Assembly (NCBI GenBank): GCA_025062105.1
Contig: JANXAQ010000191.1
Coordinates: 1-33,459 of the forward strand
DNA length: 33,459 nucleotides
Reading direction: 5' to 3'
Source of the DNA: Thermoguttaceae bacterium
GTDB taxonomy: Bacteria; Planctomycetota; Planctomycetia; Pirellulales; Thermoguttaceae
Each line of letters opens with the position of its first letter. Within the stretch, counting starts at the first letter, position 1. Below, piece after piece: positions 26,111 through 33,459 of the stretch. The position numbers and the translations under genes were made by a program. The notes under the pieces are model-generated. The model had not been told where the DNA came from and ran no database searches. It worked only from the letters and a program-made list of their open reading frames with translations.

Positions 26111-26418
26111 CAGGCTTCATCCTCCCAAATGGTCTTAAAGCGGCAAGAAGAGCCCCGCGCCGCGCCCCCTAGAAAGGAGGAGGTCTTGTCGAAAAATATC
26201 TACGTTACAAGACCGAGGGTGTCAACAAGATGTTGCTTATTTTTCCCATGTTGCCCATTTTTTCTAAAACCGCAAAAGAAACACCCCTTAAGAGTTATCT
26301 CATATAACCCTAAAAACCCGATTCCTCTATTTTCAACAATAAATGCCGATGGGGGCCTTCTCACCACCTATGGGGGATGTTAAGATTGGGAAAGATAGGA
26401 GTAACTGACCCTTCTAAG

Positions 26419-26466
26419 GGGGTATGATTGAGAGAGCGGGCTGGGGGATTTGACAAATCATACCCC
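26419..26466. promoter_or_regulatory. 11-bp inverted repeat with overlapping promoter-like -35
   Basis: GGGGTATGATT (26419-26429) and AATCATACCCC (26456-26466) are perfect inverted arms separated by 26 bases. A consensus TTGACA (26450-26455) ends exactly where the right arm begins, with a weak -10 (TAGTAA) at 26474. This fits an operator for the downstream response regulator gene; a hairpin in RNA is the alternative. Confidence 0.5.
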
Positions 26467-26566
26467 ACTTTGGTAGTAATGAGGGGAGTGGGTCTGGGGA
26501 GAGCGGTTTTCCGGAAGCGGCGCTGGCCCCCCAGCGCCATGGGTTTGGCTCTTGGAAGAGGGAGAA

Positions 26567-27205
26567 ATGGATATGCCTATTCGTTTACTGGTAGTGGATG
26601 ATCATGAGGTAGTTCGCCGGGGACTGGCAGTTTTACTGGCCGGTTCGGAGATTGAAATCGTAGCAGAAGCCGCCACGGCCAAAGACGCCGTGCGCTTGGC
26701 AGAAAAGCATCGTCCTGATGTCATTCTGTTAGATGTGCGTCTGCCGGATGGCGACGGACTTGCCGCCCTGGAAAAACTCCGGGCAAAAGTTCCCGACTGC
26801 CGAGTGATAATGCTTTCCACCTACGACAATCCCACCTATATGGCTAGAGCCGTTGCATTAGGAGCGGCTGATTACATCCTCAAAGGCAACACCCGGGAAG
26901 ATATCATCGCCACTATCAAAGCAGTGGCAGCTGGGGAATACCCCTCCCGGTATGGCCAATTGCAAAAAGTGGCCGAATGCATGAAACTCCAGCCAGTGCT
27001 CGAAGATGACGATGTGCCGCTGACAGACCGAGAACTCCAAGTCCTCCGGCATGTGGCCCTAGGCCTAAGTAATAAAGAGATTGGCCAGTCGCTTGACATC
27101 AGCGTCGAGACGGTCAAAGAACACATTCAGAACATCTTGCGCAAAATCGCCGCTAGCGATCGCACTCAGGCTGCTGTCTGGGCTGTCCGGAAAGGTCTCC
27201 TCTAG
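26567..27205 (+). CDS. NarL/FixJ-type response regulator with LuxR helix-turn-helix
   Basis: A 212-residue protein starting at ATG 26567 (GAAGAGGGAG just upstream; ATG 26573 is equally possible). The receiver has VVDDHEVVRRG, Asp56 in LLDVRLPDGDG, and Lys in YILKGNT. The output domain has LTDRELQVLRHVALGLSNKEIGQSLDISVETVKEHIQNILRKI, a textbook LuxR-type DNA-binding motif. It is divergent from a sigma-54 response regulator and preceded by an inverted repeat that could be its own or a partner's binding site. No kinase gene is next to it. A family-D element follows 80 bp after the stop. Confidence 0.93.
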   Translation: MDMPIRLLVVDDHEVVRRGLAVLLAGSEIEIVAEAATAKDAVRLAEKHRPDVILLDVRLPDGDGLAALEKLRAKVPDCRVIMLSTYDNPTYMARAVALGAADYILKGNTREDIIATIKAVAAGEYPSRYGQLQKVAECMKLQPVLEDDDVPLTDRELQVLRHVALGLSNKEIGQSLDISVETVKEHIQNILRKIAASDRTQAAVWAVRKGLL

Positions 27206-27284
27206 CTCCGGGCTCCTATCGCCGCACGACTACCGGACAACTTCGCAATCGGCATCGAAAAGCATTAGGGAAATATTTCCTGTT

Positions 27285-27395
27285 GGCTCTGTTGAAACCG
27301 TTTCTGGTCCGAGGCCTAAACCCACCAAAATTGAAGCAAAACCGACCAGGATGGGCAAAACCTCGCCAGACTGCGGACAACCTTTCAACAGATCC
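27285..27395 (+). mobile_element. Family-D MITE
   Basis: A 111-bp element, GGCTCTGTTGAAACCG to CCTTTCAACAGATCC. Flanks TTTCCTGTT and TTCCATGTT match at 7 of 9. Confidence 0.82.
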
Positions 27396-27768
27396 TTCCA
27401 TGTTCTGAAGCCATTTGGTTGCCTATTCCGCAGCCATACTCTGCAGGCCAAAATTTTACCCACGAAGCCGAAAAGTAAACCGAGAACATCCGTTTTCCTT
27501 TTCTCCTATACTTTCTGAAAAATTACTCTTTAGGGGGAAGGTTATTAGGCCAGCTCAACTTTGGCCGCCCATTCTCGAAGGGAATTCCCAACTTCTAAGC
27601 CCTGCCGGAAGACCCCATCAAAATACCTCCTCTCACTTATGGCCTTCCAACACCTTAGGTTGCTAGGCATCCCAAAAGGCCTGGCTGGCCGCCACTGGAA
27701 GCCAAGCCGGAGCCAGAGCAAGTTTAACCCCCCATCAAGGGGAACTTTTCAGAAAGTACAGTTTCTAA
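27396..27768. other. Intergenic, nothing recognised
   Basis: Between a family-D and a family-B element I see no gene with a ribosome site, no RNA and no further repeat copy. Confidence 0.35.
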
Positions 27769-27916
27769 CTCAACTTTTGCCATTTTAGGCCTTATCCTCG
27801 CAGGGGAAAACTCTAACTCCTTGCAACTATTGGAGTTAGGAAATTAGGTGAACAAAAGGGGGTTTCATCGGAACTCCTGGAAGCAAAAGCAGTTAGGAAA
27901 AATGGCAAAAGTTGAC
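27769..27916 (+). mobile_element. Family-B MITE
   Basis: A 148-bp element with termini CTCAACTTTTGCCATTTT and AAAATGGCAAAAGTTGAC. The interior closely matches the copy at 6132 (GGAGTTAGGAAATTAGGTG block). The flanks show no clear duplication. Confidence 0.8.
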
Positions 27917-27945
27917 CCAAAATGGCAAACCTGGAGAAAACAGAA

Positions 27946-28309
27946 GCAACCTCTGCAAAATTCGGAATATAGCGTGAACTTTATGAACTTTTATTTAATT
28001 CCGTAGGCTTTAACTATTGCCATGGAAACCACTACTATAGGAGCAGTACTGCCAGCAAGCCAACAGAGGGAGCCAAAATGATATAAAGGAACCTCTGCAA
28101 AATTCTGAACATACAGTGAACTTTATGCACTTTTGATTCTCTAACCGTTCCGTTGTCCTCCCAGGCCCCCTACTATCTATTGTGGGCTAGCAATCCTGGC
28201 ACCCCTATATATTGTGTTAGAGGAAGGAGCATCCACAATGGTATAAAAATATCCCCTTTGAATTATGCAGAGGTTCCTAAATATCTTCTTCCAATTCTGC
28301 AGAGGTTCC
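27946..28309 (+). mobile_element. Older family-A MITE interrupted by a younger family-A MITE
   Basis: The outer element is 27946-28087 plus 28282-28309 (170 bp in total). It begins GCAACCTCTGCAAAATTC and ends TGCAGAGGTTCC. Its flanks AGAA (27942-27945 and 28310-28313) are an exact 4-bp duplication. The break falls in the conserved TATAAA block, where a second A copy with its own duplication has inserted. Confidence 0.85.
28088..28277 (+). mobile_element. Family-A MITE inserted within another family-A MITE (TSD TAAA)
   Basis: A 190-bp element begins GGAACCTCTGCAAAATTC and ends ATGCAGAGGTTCC, with exact flanking TAAA (28084-28087 and 28278-28281). The interior is close to the copies at 335 and 784, suggesting it is among the younger copies. 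Confidence 0.9.
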
Positions 28310-28435
28310 AGAAGAAATTAGGAAAATGGGCCAAAGGGCAGCGGAACGTAATCCTTCCGTTCGCATGGAAGAGAGGAAGCCACTTGTAGATCGAACTGAA
28401 GGGCTCTAGTGAAAGTGAAAAAGAGGGCATCTTAC

Positions 28436-28583
28436 CTCGACTTTTGCCATTTTTCCTAACTGCTTTTGCTTCTAAGAGTTACGCCGAAACATCCTTTTGT
28501 TCACCGAATTTCCTAAGTTCAATAGTTACAAGAACTTAGAACTTTTCCGCTCCGGGAGGAAGCTAAAAATGGCAAAAGTCGAG
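28436..28583 (+). mobile_element. Family-B MITE with exact 5-bp TSD
   Basis: A 148-bp element with perfect termini CTCGACTTTTGCCATTTT and AAAATGGCAAAAGTCGAG. Identical flanks CTTAC lie at 28431-28435 and 28584-28588. It is the best-preserved B copy. Confidence 0.9.
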
Positions 28584-28691
28584 CTTACCTGAATGGAGAA
28601 GATGCGGCTCTTCCCCGAGCTGAGGCTGGGAGCTGAAAGGGGCTGAACGGATCTGTTTTTTTCCTTGGGTGGGGGAAGGGGGCGGTGGAAT

Positions 28692-29603
28692 TTAGTTGGC
28701 GCGTGGGTGTGCCTTTTCGTAGGCGGCTCGGAGGGTAGCAGCGCTTAGATGAGTGTAAATTTGCGTGGTAGAGATGCTTTTGTGTCCCAATAGTTCCTGC
28801 ACACTGCGGATATCCGCTCCCCGATCCACCAGATGTGTAGCAAAGCTATGTCGAAGCGTGTGCGGCGAGGTCCGCTGGTCGAGCCCGGTCTGTCGTAAAT
28901 ATTTTTCCAGTATGCGGCCGACGCTTCGAGTACTGAGCCGGCGGCCAAACCGATTGACAAACACAGGTCTTTCCGGCCCAACGTTGCCATCCGGATCCGG
29001 AGGGCGAACTCGCAGCCAACGTCGTAAGGCCCGAACCGCATAGGAGCCTAGGATCGCCAGCCGTTCTCGACGCCCCTTGCCTCGCACCCGCACCAGCCCC
29101 TCCTCCAACTGTAAATCCCCATCGTTAAGGCCCACCAGTTCGCTGACCCGCAGACCGGCCGAATAAAGCGTCTCCAACATTGCCCGATCCCGCAGCCCCA
29201 TGGGGCTGTTCTGGGGCGGAGCTGCCAACAGGCGGGCTATCTCCTCGGTGGAAAGCACATGGGGCAACCTGTGCGATTTGCGGGGACTGCGAAGCGGGCG
29301 AGCCGGGTTCTGCTGCACCCAGCCCTCTCGCTGCCCAAACCGAAAGAAGCTCCGCAAGCTAGCCAACCGCCGAGCAATAGTGCTTTTGGCATAACCGGCC
29401 TGGCTCAAGGCGGCCAAATAGCCGCGAAGATCCAAGATAGTAATTTCTCCCGGCGTTACACACCGCCCCCCAGCAGTTTCGGTTAAATATTCCTGTAGCG
29501 CAAATAGATCTTCTCGATAGCTTTTGATCGTCAGCGCAGAGGCATTCCGCTCCACTTCCAGGTAGCGTAAGAATCGGCTAATAGCCAAAGGCAGCGGCAG
29601 CAT
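28692..29603 (-). CDS. Tyrosine recombinase, XerC/XerD type
   Basis: About 303 residues from ATG 29603, the usual Xer length; a GTG at 29678 would add 25 residues with no family match. The N-terminal SAM-like core-binding domain (FLRYLEVERNASALTIKSY) precedes the catalytic domain with all active residues: Arg in SAGLRVSELVGL, Lys in VRGKGRRERL, HTLRHSFATH, LLGHKSISTTQ and the nucleophile in IYTH. Xer proteins resolve chromosome dimers at dif during division, but the same family includes integron and phage-like integrases. The sequence fits a housekeeping Xer. It is third in a minus-strand group behind a lipoprotein and a small conserved protein. No dif-like site was found here. I cannot separate XerC from XerD. 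Confidence 0.9.
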   Translation of the reverse strand: MLPLPLAISRFLRYLEVERNASALTIKSYREDLFALQEYLTETAGGRCVTPGEITILDLRGYLAALSQAGYAKSTIARRLASLRSFFRFGQREGWVQQNPARPLRSPRKSHRLPHVLSTEEIARLLAAPPQNSPMGLRDRAMLETLYSAGLRVSELVGLNDGDLQLEEGLVRVRGKGRRERLAILGSYAVRALRRWLRVRPPDPDGNVGPERPVFVNRFGRRLSTRSVGRILEKYLRQTGLDQRTSPHTLRHSFATHLVDRGADIRSVQELLGHKSISTTQIYTHLSAATLRAAYEKAHPRAN

Positions 29604-29788
29604 CCTATACGCCTTGCCAAACACGAATAGAGAGCCGATTTGGTAGTGGTAAAGCAGCGTGCCGGCCAGCTTATCCACTTGCAGAAATGCTTGGGGCGGG
29701 GTTCCTGGAAGGCCTCAGCCGCGATCCGGCCAAGCACCTCTGCTCCTGAACGGCCTGGGGTTTTCTCTACCAAAGGGATCCGGCGGGC

Positions 29789-30034
29789 TTACTCGAGTTG
29801 ATCTTCGCTTCCCAGCGGCAGATGAAGCCGACGGGTAAAAGAGGTCTTCTTCTGGCTCTCTTGGCGGATTTTTTGGCTGAGGATGGCCGCATCGTACCAG
29901 GTGAAACTCAGTTCCGGATTGGACGCAAAACGTCCCAGCACCCGTAAGGTTTCGGCCCGACTAGCATCGTCATATAAAAAAATATACCTCTCTTTCCCTT
30001 TGATCAGAGCCAATACATTGATGTCATGCGCCAT
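29789..30034 (-). CDS. Small conserved hypothetical protein
   Basis: An 81-residue protein; ATG 30034 is preferred over an upstream start because similarity to what I remember of planctomycete proteins begins at MAHDINVLALIKGKERYIFLY. It contains YDDASRAETLRVLGRFASNPEL followed by FTWYDAAILSQKIRQE, a small alpha/beta protein with no membrane segment or signal. No function is known to me. A TAGGAG lies about 11 bases upstream of the start. It sits between a lipoprotein gene (82 bp upstream) and xerC/D (about 185 bp downstream) on the same strand, so one transcript is plausible. Confidence 0.65.
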   Translation of the reverse strand: MAHDINVLALIKGKERYIFLYDDASRAETLRVLGRFASNPELSFTWYDAAILSQKIRQESQKKTSFTRRLHLPLGSEDQLE

Positions 30035-30116
30035 GAGAAGCAAACTCCTACAGGCAAAACCCCTGCCCCACGACACAAATAGCCCACCGCACTGGCTAAA
30101 AAGTTCTCTATTGGTT

Positions 30117-30938
30117 TTATCGGATAGCAGACCAGCGCCAGACCAGTTTGGTTTTACCGGCCCCCCCCTGCTGAATCAGCATCTCTTCCAGATGTTTGTA
30201 ACAACAGAATCGAATAAAATCATCGCTCCGTTCCAGATAGGTTTGCCAACCAGCAAATCGAGCATCGTCCCGCGTCAGATGATATTGGCTCAAAGCCGAG
30301 GTAAACTCCGCATCATGGCCGTTGTAAATCCGGGTATGGGTTACCAAAGGGAAAATGGGTGGATCGTGAGGAGTTTTTTCCTGCTTTATGGGGGTATTTA
30401 TCCCATCGAAAGTACGGTATTCCTCTCCAGCAACAATCACCTCCCCATTTAGGGGCCCCAAACAAGGTTCACAGCCACAGCTTTTCTTCCCAAGTGCCCT
30501 ACTAGAAGAAGGAGGCCCCGGCTGCGCAGGATACCATTCCACTCTTAAGCCCAATCGAGGAGGATAATAGGGGCTATAGTCAGTTACTGCTCCGATCACA
30601 ATGGCATCGGCCCCTAAAATTTGGGCCAAACGGCAGGCCTCTTGGGGGCTATTCAGGTTAATGCCATATTCCCGCATGGCCCGTTCCACCTGCCCAACCG
30701 GAATCACCTCAAAACCAGGCACGCTTTGCAGGGCATTGTAGTAGGCCAGGGCAAATTGTCGTCCATCGACGGTAGGCTCTTCGCTCAGGTTGAAAAACGG
30801 CGACACCGCCACGCGCCGGACTTCTGGAAACGGATTCTCCAAGACGGGCACTTTTGCTACTTGCGGCAGGAAAGCGCAGCCCGGAGCCACCAGCCCCTGT
30901 AAAACACCTGCCAACCAACCCGCTGAACCTATCCGCAT
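30117..30938 (-). CDS. Lipoprotein with CsgG/TolB-N-like domain
   Basis: A 273-residue protein starting at ATG 30938, with AGGGGAAG upstream. A short signal ends in a lipobox-like APGC (Cys21), so it may be lipid-anchored, although Pro at -2 is unusual. Residues about 38-120 show the pattern of CsgG/FlgT/TolB-N-type periplasmic domains: VRRVAVSPFFNLSEEP, an ALAYYNALQSVPGFEVIPVGQVERAM segment and ILGADAIVIGAVTDYSPYYPPRLGLRVEWY. A CGCEPC motif follows near residue 157. The C-terminal part is unfamiliar. A role in envelope assembly is a guess from the fold. It heads the minus-strand group that ends with the recombinase. Confidence 0.7.
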   Translation of the reverse strand: MRIGSAGWLAGVLQGLVAPGCAFLPQVAKVPVLENPFPEVRRVAVSPFFNLSEEPTVDGRQFALAYYNALQSVPGFEVIPVGQVERAMREYGINLNSPQEACRLAQILGADAIVIGAVTDYSPYYPPRLGLRVEWYPAQPGPPSSSRALGKKSCGCEPCLGPLNGEVIVAGEEYRTFDGINTPIKQEKTPHDPPIFPLVTHTRIYNGHDAEFTSALSQYHLTRDDARFAGWQTYLERSDDFIRFCCYKHLEEMLIQQGGAGKTKLVWRWSAIR

Positions 30939-31497
30939 TTTTCTTCCCCTTTCCGGGGGTTTGGTTTTTCTTAAATCGCTCCTACAACTCGCCTGGACGG
31001 CTCGCTGTCATACATTGCGATGTAGTTCGCCATCCCAACTCCAGCAAATCATTCCATCTGGATGGCGCACTTTTCAAAAGTAGCAGCCTGTTACTTTGAA
31101 GAGATTAACCAATTTGGGAAAAATTATTTGAGATGGCGGGATGTTTTTGGCGTCAGAAGATTTTATCTATATTTTCCAATTTATCTATTCTGCGCCTTTA
31201 TACGAGCTTTCGGATTTTTCCTAAAGTGATATCCGGAGTCTCTTAACTCTGATTTCTAACTTGGGTGTGTATAACAGCAAACGCTGGAAGTGGGCCAATA
31301 TCAGCGAGAATGGCCTCGTTTCAGTCTGTTTTATCGGCAAACTCGGCATAGATTCTCCAGTTTGAACCCCAAATAACTTGCCATTTTGGTGCTTCGTTCG
31401 GTTCAAAAATTTCTTCTTTCGAAGGGATTCGATTCGAGGATGCTTATTTTTGTTCTTCTTCCGAAAGCTTGATGGATATATGGTACTGGGACACCAA
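30939..31497. other. AT-rich intergenic, nothing recognised
   Basis: This AT-rich stretch holds no gene I can support. A GTGTGTATAACAGC near 31266-31279 resembles the terminus of the family-C element, but no partner end was found. Confidence 0.35.
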
Positions 31498-31660
31498 GAG
31501 GGCTGCCCTAAAAAACATTTTCTATGATGAAAGGGAGGTTTCCTCGCTAAATTCCCCAGAATCCCCAAAATCCCTGTTTTTAAGGAGTCTGAAGGGTAGG
31601 AGCCGGTCGGCCAAAAACCATTTGGAAACCGCCCCAATCCCAATTTCAGGACAGCTTCTC
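31498..31660 (+). repeat. Family-F repeat
   Basis: About 163 bp with roughly inverted ends (GAGGGCTGCCCTAAAA and TTTCAGGACAGCTTCTC), similar to 21133-21286. No target duplication was found. Two copies in the window suggest a dispersed miniature element. Confidence 0.48.
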
Positions 31661-31718
31661 AGAGGGGAGCAAGCGAAGAGACATTCTTCTTCAGCTTCCT
31701 TTCTTCTTCCAATGATCA

Positions 31719-32004
31719 GCTCGCTGTTATCCACAAGTTGGCATTGAAGCGTTCGAACTTCACTTTAGGCAAATCCCAAAAGCTCGTTGAACAACGCAGA
31801 ATGGATACAATAGGTGATCTAGCTAAGACAGCCTGTGAAAACCAAGCACTTTTTGCTCTTGGAAGTGATTCTCTCCTAAATGCTGCCATTTCTCCCAAGG
31901 AACAATTAACATCTTTAGAAAGGTTCGTTATTCCTCTATCTGGGGCAAACATTTGCTGCCGCTGAGATGGGAAATACCTGCCAAAAATGTGTATAACAGC
32001 GAGC
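31719..32004 (+). mobile_element. Family-C MITE (8-bp TSD)
   Basis: A 286-bp element with inverted termini GCTCGCTGTTATCCACA and TGTGTATAACAGCGAGC (16 of 17 pair). Flanks AATGATCA (31711-31718) and AATGATGA (32005-32012) match at 7 of 8. A diverged copy lies at 6474-6760. No ORF inside is convincing. Confidence 0.8.
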
Positions 32005-32274
32005 AATGATGAAAGGGGCCCTAGATTCAGAATGCGGATGGCGGACATTCATCCGAAATCCTATTTCTAGGGGGTTGGAGACCAGCCAAACTCTCTTGGA
32101 AGAAAATTGGATCGGCACCGGATGCTGCGGAGCCCACTGGGGCCAGAACGGTTGTTTCACGCTTAACCGCTTGTGGCTCTTTCCTTCTTTGGGCAGAAAA
32201 GTGAGAATGGTTTTAGGTTTTAACCGTGCAAGAGGTTGTCGAATCTGGGCCTTGGATGAAAGACATGTTCTAGA

Positions 32275-32940
32275 ATGTCCGGACGAGTGATTGCGATTGG
32301 AGATATCCACGGCTGTTTGCCAGCCTTAGAGACTTTGCTAAAGCACATATCTCCCCAAAAAGAGGATACGATTGTAACGCTTGGAGATTATATTGACCGG
32401 GGGATGCAGGTGCGGGAGTGTTTTGATCTGCTCATGGATCTAGCGCAGCGATGTCGACTGGTTCCTATTTTGGGCAACCATGACGAAATGCTGCTGGGGC
32501 TATTGGAAGACAGCCGGGCCCTATTGGATTGGCTTGGTTACGGCGGCACCACTACCTTATATAGTTTTGGGGTCAAACGGCCGGAGGAGATTCCGGAAAA
32601 ATATATCCGGTTTTTGCGGGGCTGTTTGCCGTACTATGAGACGGCAACTCACTTTTTTGTTCATGCGAACTATGTGCCGGACTTACCTCTAGAGCTTCAA
32701 CCTCCTGAAGTTTTGCGTTGGGAGTATCTTCGGGATCGGCAGCCAGGTCCTCATATTTCGGGCAAAAAGGCCATCATGGGGCACACAGCCCAAAAAACCG
32801 GCCAAATCCTCGATTTGGGCCATCTAATCTGTATTGACACCTGCTGTTATGGCAGTGGGTATCTGACGGCTATGGAGGTAGAAACCGGCCAAATTTGGCA
32901 GGCCGACAAAACCGGCCGTCTCAAACAGGCAGGAGCGTAA
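32275..32940 (+). CDS. PPP-family serine/threonine phosphatase-like metallophosphoesterase
   Basis: A 221-residue protein from ATG 32275. PPP signature motifs are in order: IGDIHGCLPAL (residues about 7-17), LGDYIDRG (about 40-47) and ILGNHDEM (about 66-73), with later His residues in FFVHANY and IMGHTAQK. The layout matches bacterial PrpA/PrpB- or ApaH-like phosphatases, which use two metal ions to remove phosphate from proteins or to cleave dinucleoside tetraphosphates. The length is nearer to the protein phosphatases. No kinase is nearby. The ribosome site is weak and a short frame (ATGAAAGACATGTTCTAG) ends one base before the start, which may or may not be meaningful. Confidence 0.85.
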   Translation: MSGRVIAIGDIHGCLPALETLLKHISPQKEDTIVTLGDYIDRGMQVRECFDLLMDLAQRCRLVPILGNHDEMLLGLLEDSRALLDWLGYGGTTTLYSFGVKRPEEIPEKYIRFLRGCLPYYETATHFFVHANYVPDLPLELQPPEVLRWEYLRDRQPGPHISGKKAIMGHTAQKTGQILDLGHLICIDTCCYGSGYLTAMEVETGQIWQADKTGRLKQAGA

Positions 32941-33023
32941 CCTGGTGGCCGCTCCGGCGATCCTTTCTCCAGTACCGGTTGACCTACGAAAGACGACGAT
33001 CCCCAACCCTAGATGAGATCCAT

Positions 33024-33210
33024 GGAACCACTGCCCCGTTTAAAGGGGATATTTTTATACCGTGTTGGCTTACTCCCCTTCTGACCCAATTAGGGCTGCT
33101 AGCATTCCTGGCACCCAATAGGAGAGAGTAGATTTTCGGGGGAGGGCGAACGGTTATAGAATCGAAAGTTCATAAATTTCTCCATACGTTCCGTATTCTG
33201 CGGAGCTTCC
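33024..33210 (-). mobile_element. Family-A element, reverse orientation, diverged
   Basis: The reverse complement of family A: it begins GGAACCACTGCC, contains GGGGATATTTTTATACC and CTAGCATTCCTGGCACCCAA, and ends TCTGCGGAGCTTCC. Flanks CCAT and TACA do not match, so this is an old copy. The remaining 33211-33459 shows nothing I recognise. Confidence 0.78.
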
Positions 33211-33459
33211 TACATTTGAACATGATGATTGAATTAGAACATGTAACTAAAGGAAACTCTGAATAAATCGAGGTTTTAGGGAAATTTTGTCCTTTTCGCC
33301 GTTTTTTTCATGTAAAGGAGGCTTATCGAGAGAAAAAGGGATCGGGGGAGGTTCTCTAATTTCTCTCGTTTGTCTGTTTTCACTTCTTTGGACGCCTCCG
33401 GCACCCACCGGCAGCCGCCTCACCCAAAACAAACCACCGGACTATCCCCCTCCAGATAC

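Noticed and set aside
27081..27518. Plus-strand frame of 145 codons over the end of the NarL-type regulator
   Set aside because: It overlaps the conserved helix-turn-helix in another frame and continues through a family-D element.
32245..32275. Short frame ending one base before the phosphatase start as a regulatory leader
   Set aside because: Unlike the leader at 10169 it has no Shine-Dalgarno, so chance is the simpler reading.
1..33459. CRISPR array
   Set aside because: The many repeats have 110-290 bp units, inverted termini and target duplications. None are short direct repeats with regular spacers.
1..33459. tRNA or rRNA genes
   Set aside because: By eye I found no T-arm consensus in a foldable setting and no rRNA core sequence. 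A tRNAscan-SE run would settle it.
1..33459. Transposase gene for the miniature elements
   Set aside because: None of the repeat copies carries a plausible coding region, and no DDE, HUH or serine recombinase motifs were seen. The only recombinase is Xer-like.

Overview
The window looks like part of a planctomycete chromosome, probably Pirellulales-like. The evidence is a prepilin-type DUF1559 protein with an H-X9-DG C-terminus, a PEP-CTERM surface protein, secreted Gfo/Idh/MocA and TIM-barrel sugar enzymes with Tat signals, a ThuA-like protein, and long gene-poor intergenic stretches. I see no rRNA, tRNA, CRISPR array, prophage or transposase gene. About 20 protein genes are supported, most with clear Shine-Dalgarno sites.

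Layout. 1-1209: intergenic, with two full family-A miniature elements and a truncated family-B one. 1210-2316: secreted GH5-type glycoside hydrolase. 2738-6130: small zinc-ribbon membrane protein, radical SAM/SPASM protein, then a diverged paralogue of the latter that has lost the radical SAM cysteines. 6131-7413: repeat field. 7414-8946: secreted protein with a secretin-like end. 10169-10937: a short leader ORF and an LpxH-like phosphoesterase. 11492-12514: ThuA-like protein. 12744-16174: cobalamin locus. 16406-17494: SppA. 17690-19102 and 19765-20622 (minus): Tat-exported oxidoreductase and sugar isomerase, convergent. 22016-23944: arginine decarboxylase. 24692-26110 (minus) and 26567-27205: two divergent response regulators with no kinase in view. 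28692-30938 (minus): lipoprotein, small conserved protein and XerC/D recombinase. 32275-32940: PPP-type phosphatase.

The most interesting gene set is 12744-16174. A consensus -35 promoter leads into a cobalamin riboswitch with an 8-bp closing stem. It is followed by a prepilin-like DUF1559 protein, a DUF4465-like PEP-CTERM surface protein and a corrinoid adenosyltransferase. I infer a B12-controlled surface capture and activation system, possibly the planctomycete counterpart of the Bacteroides B12-binding surface lipoproteins. The second interesting set is the tandem radical SAM pair, where one partner appears to have kept the scaffold but lost the catalytic cluster.

The intergenic DNA is unusually rich in miniature inverted-repeat elements. 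At least four families can be defined from the window alone, each with its own terminal repeat and target-duplication length: A, about 176-190 bp with 4-bp duplications; B, about 148 bp with 5-bp; C, about 286 bp with 8-bp; D, about 111 bp with 9-bp. One A copy sits inside an older A copy, and both target duplications are intact. No transposase is present, so movement must have been driven from elsewhere.
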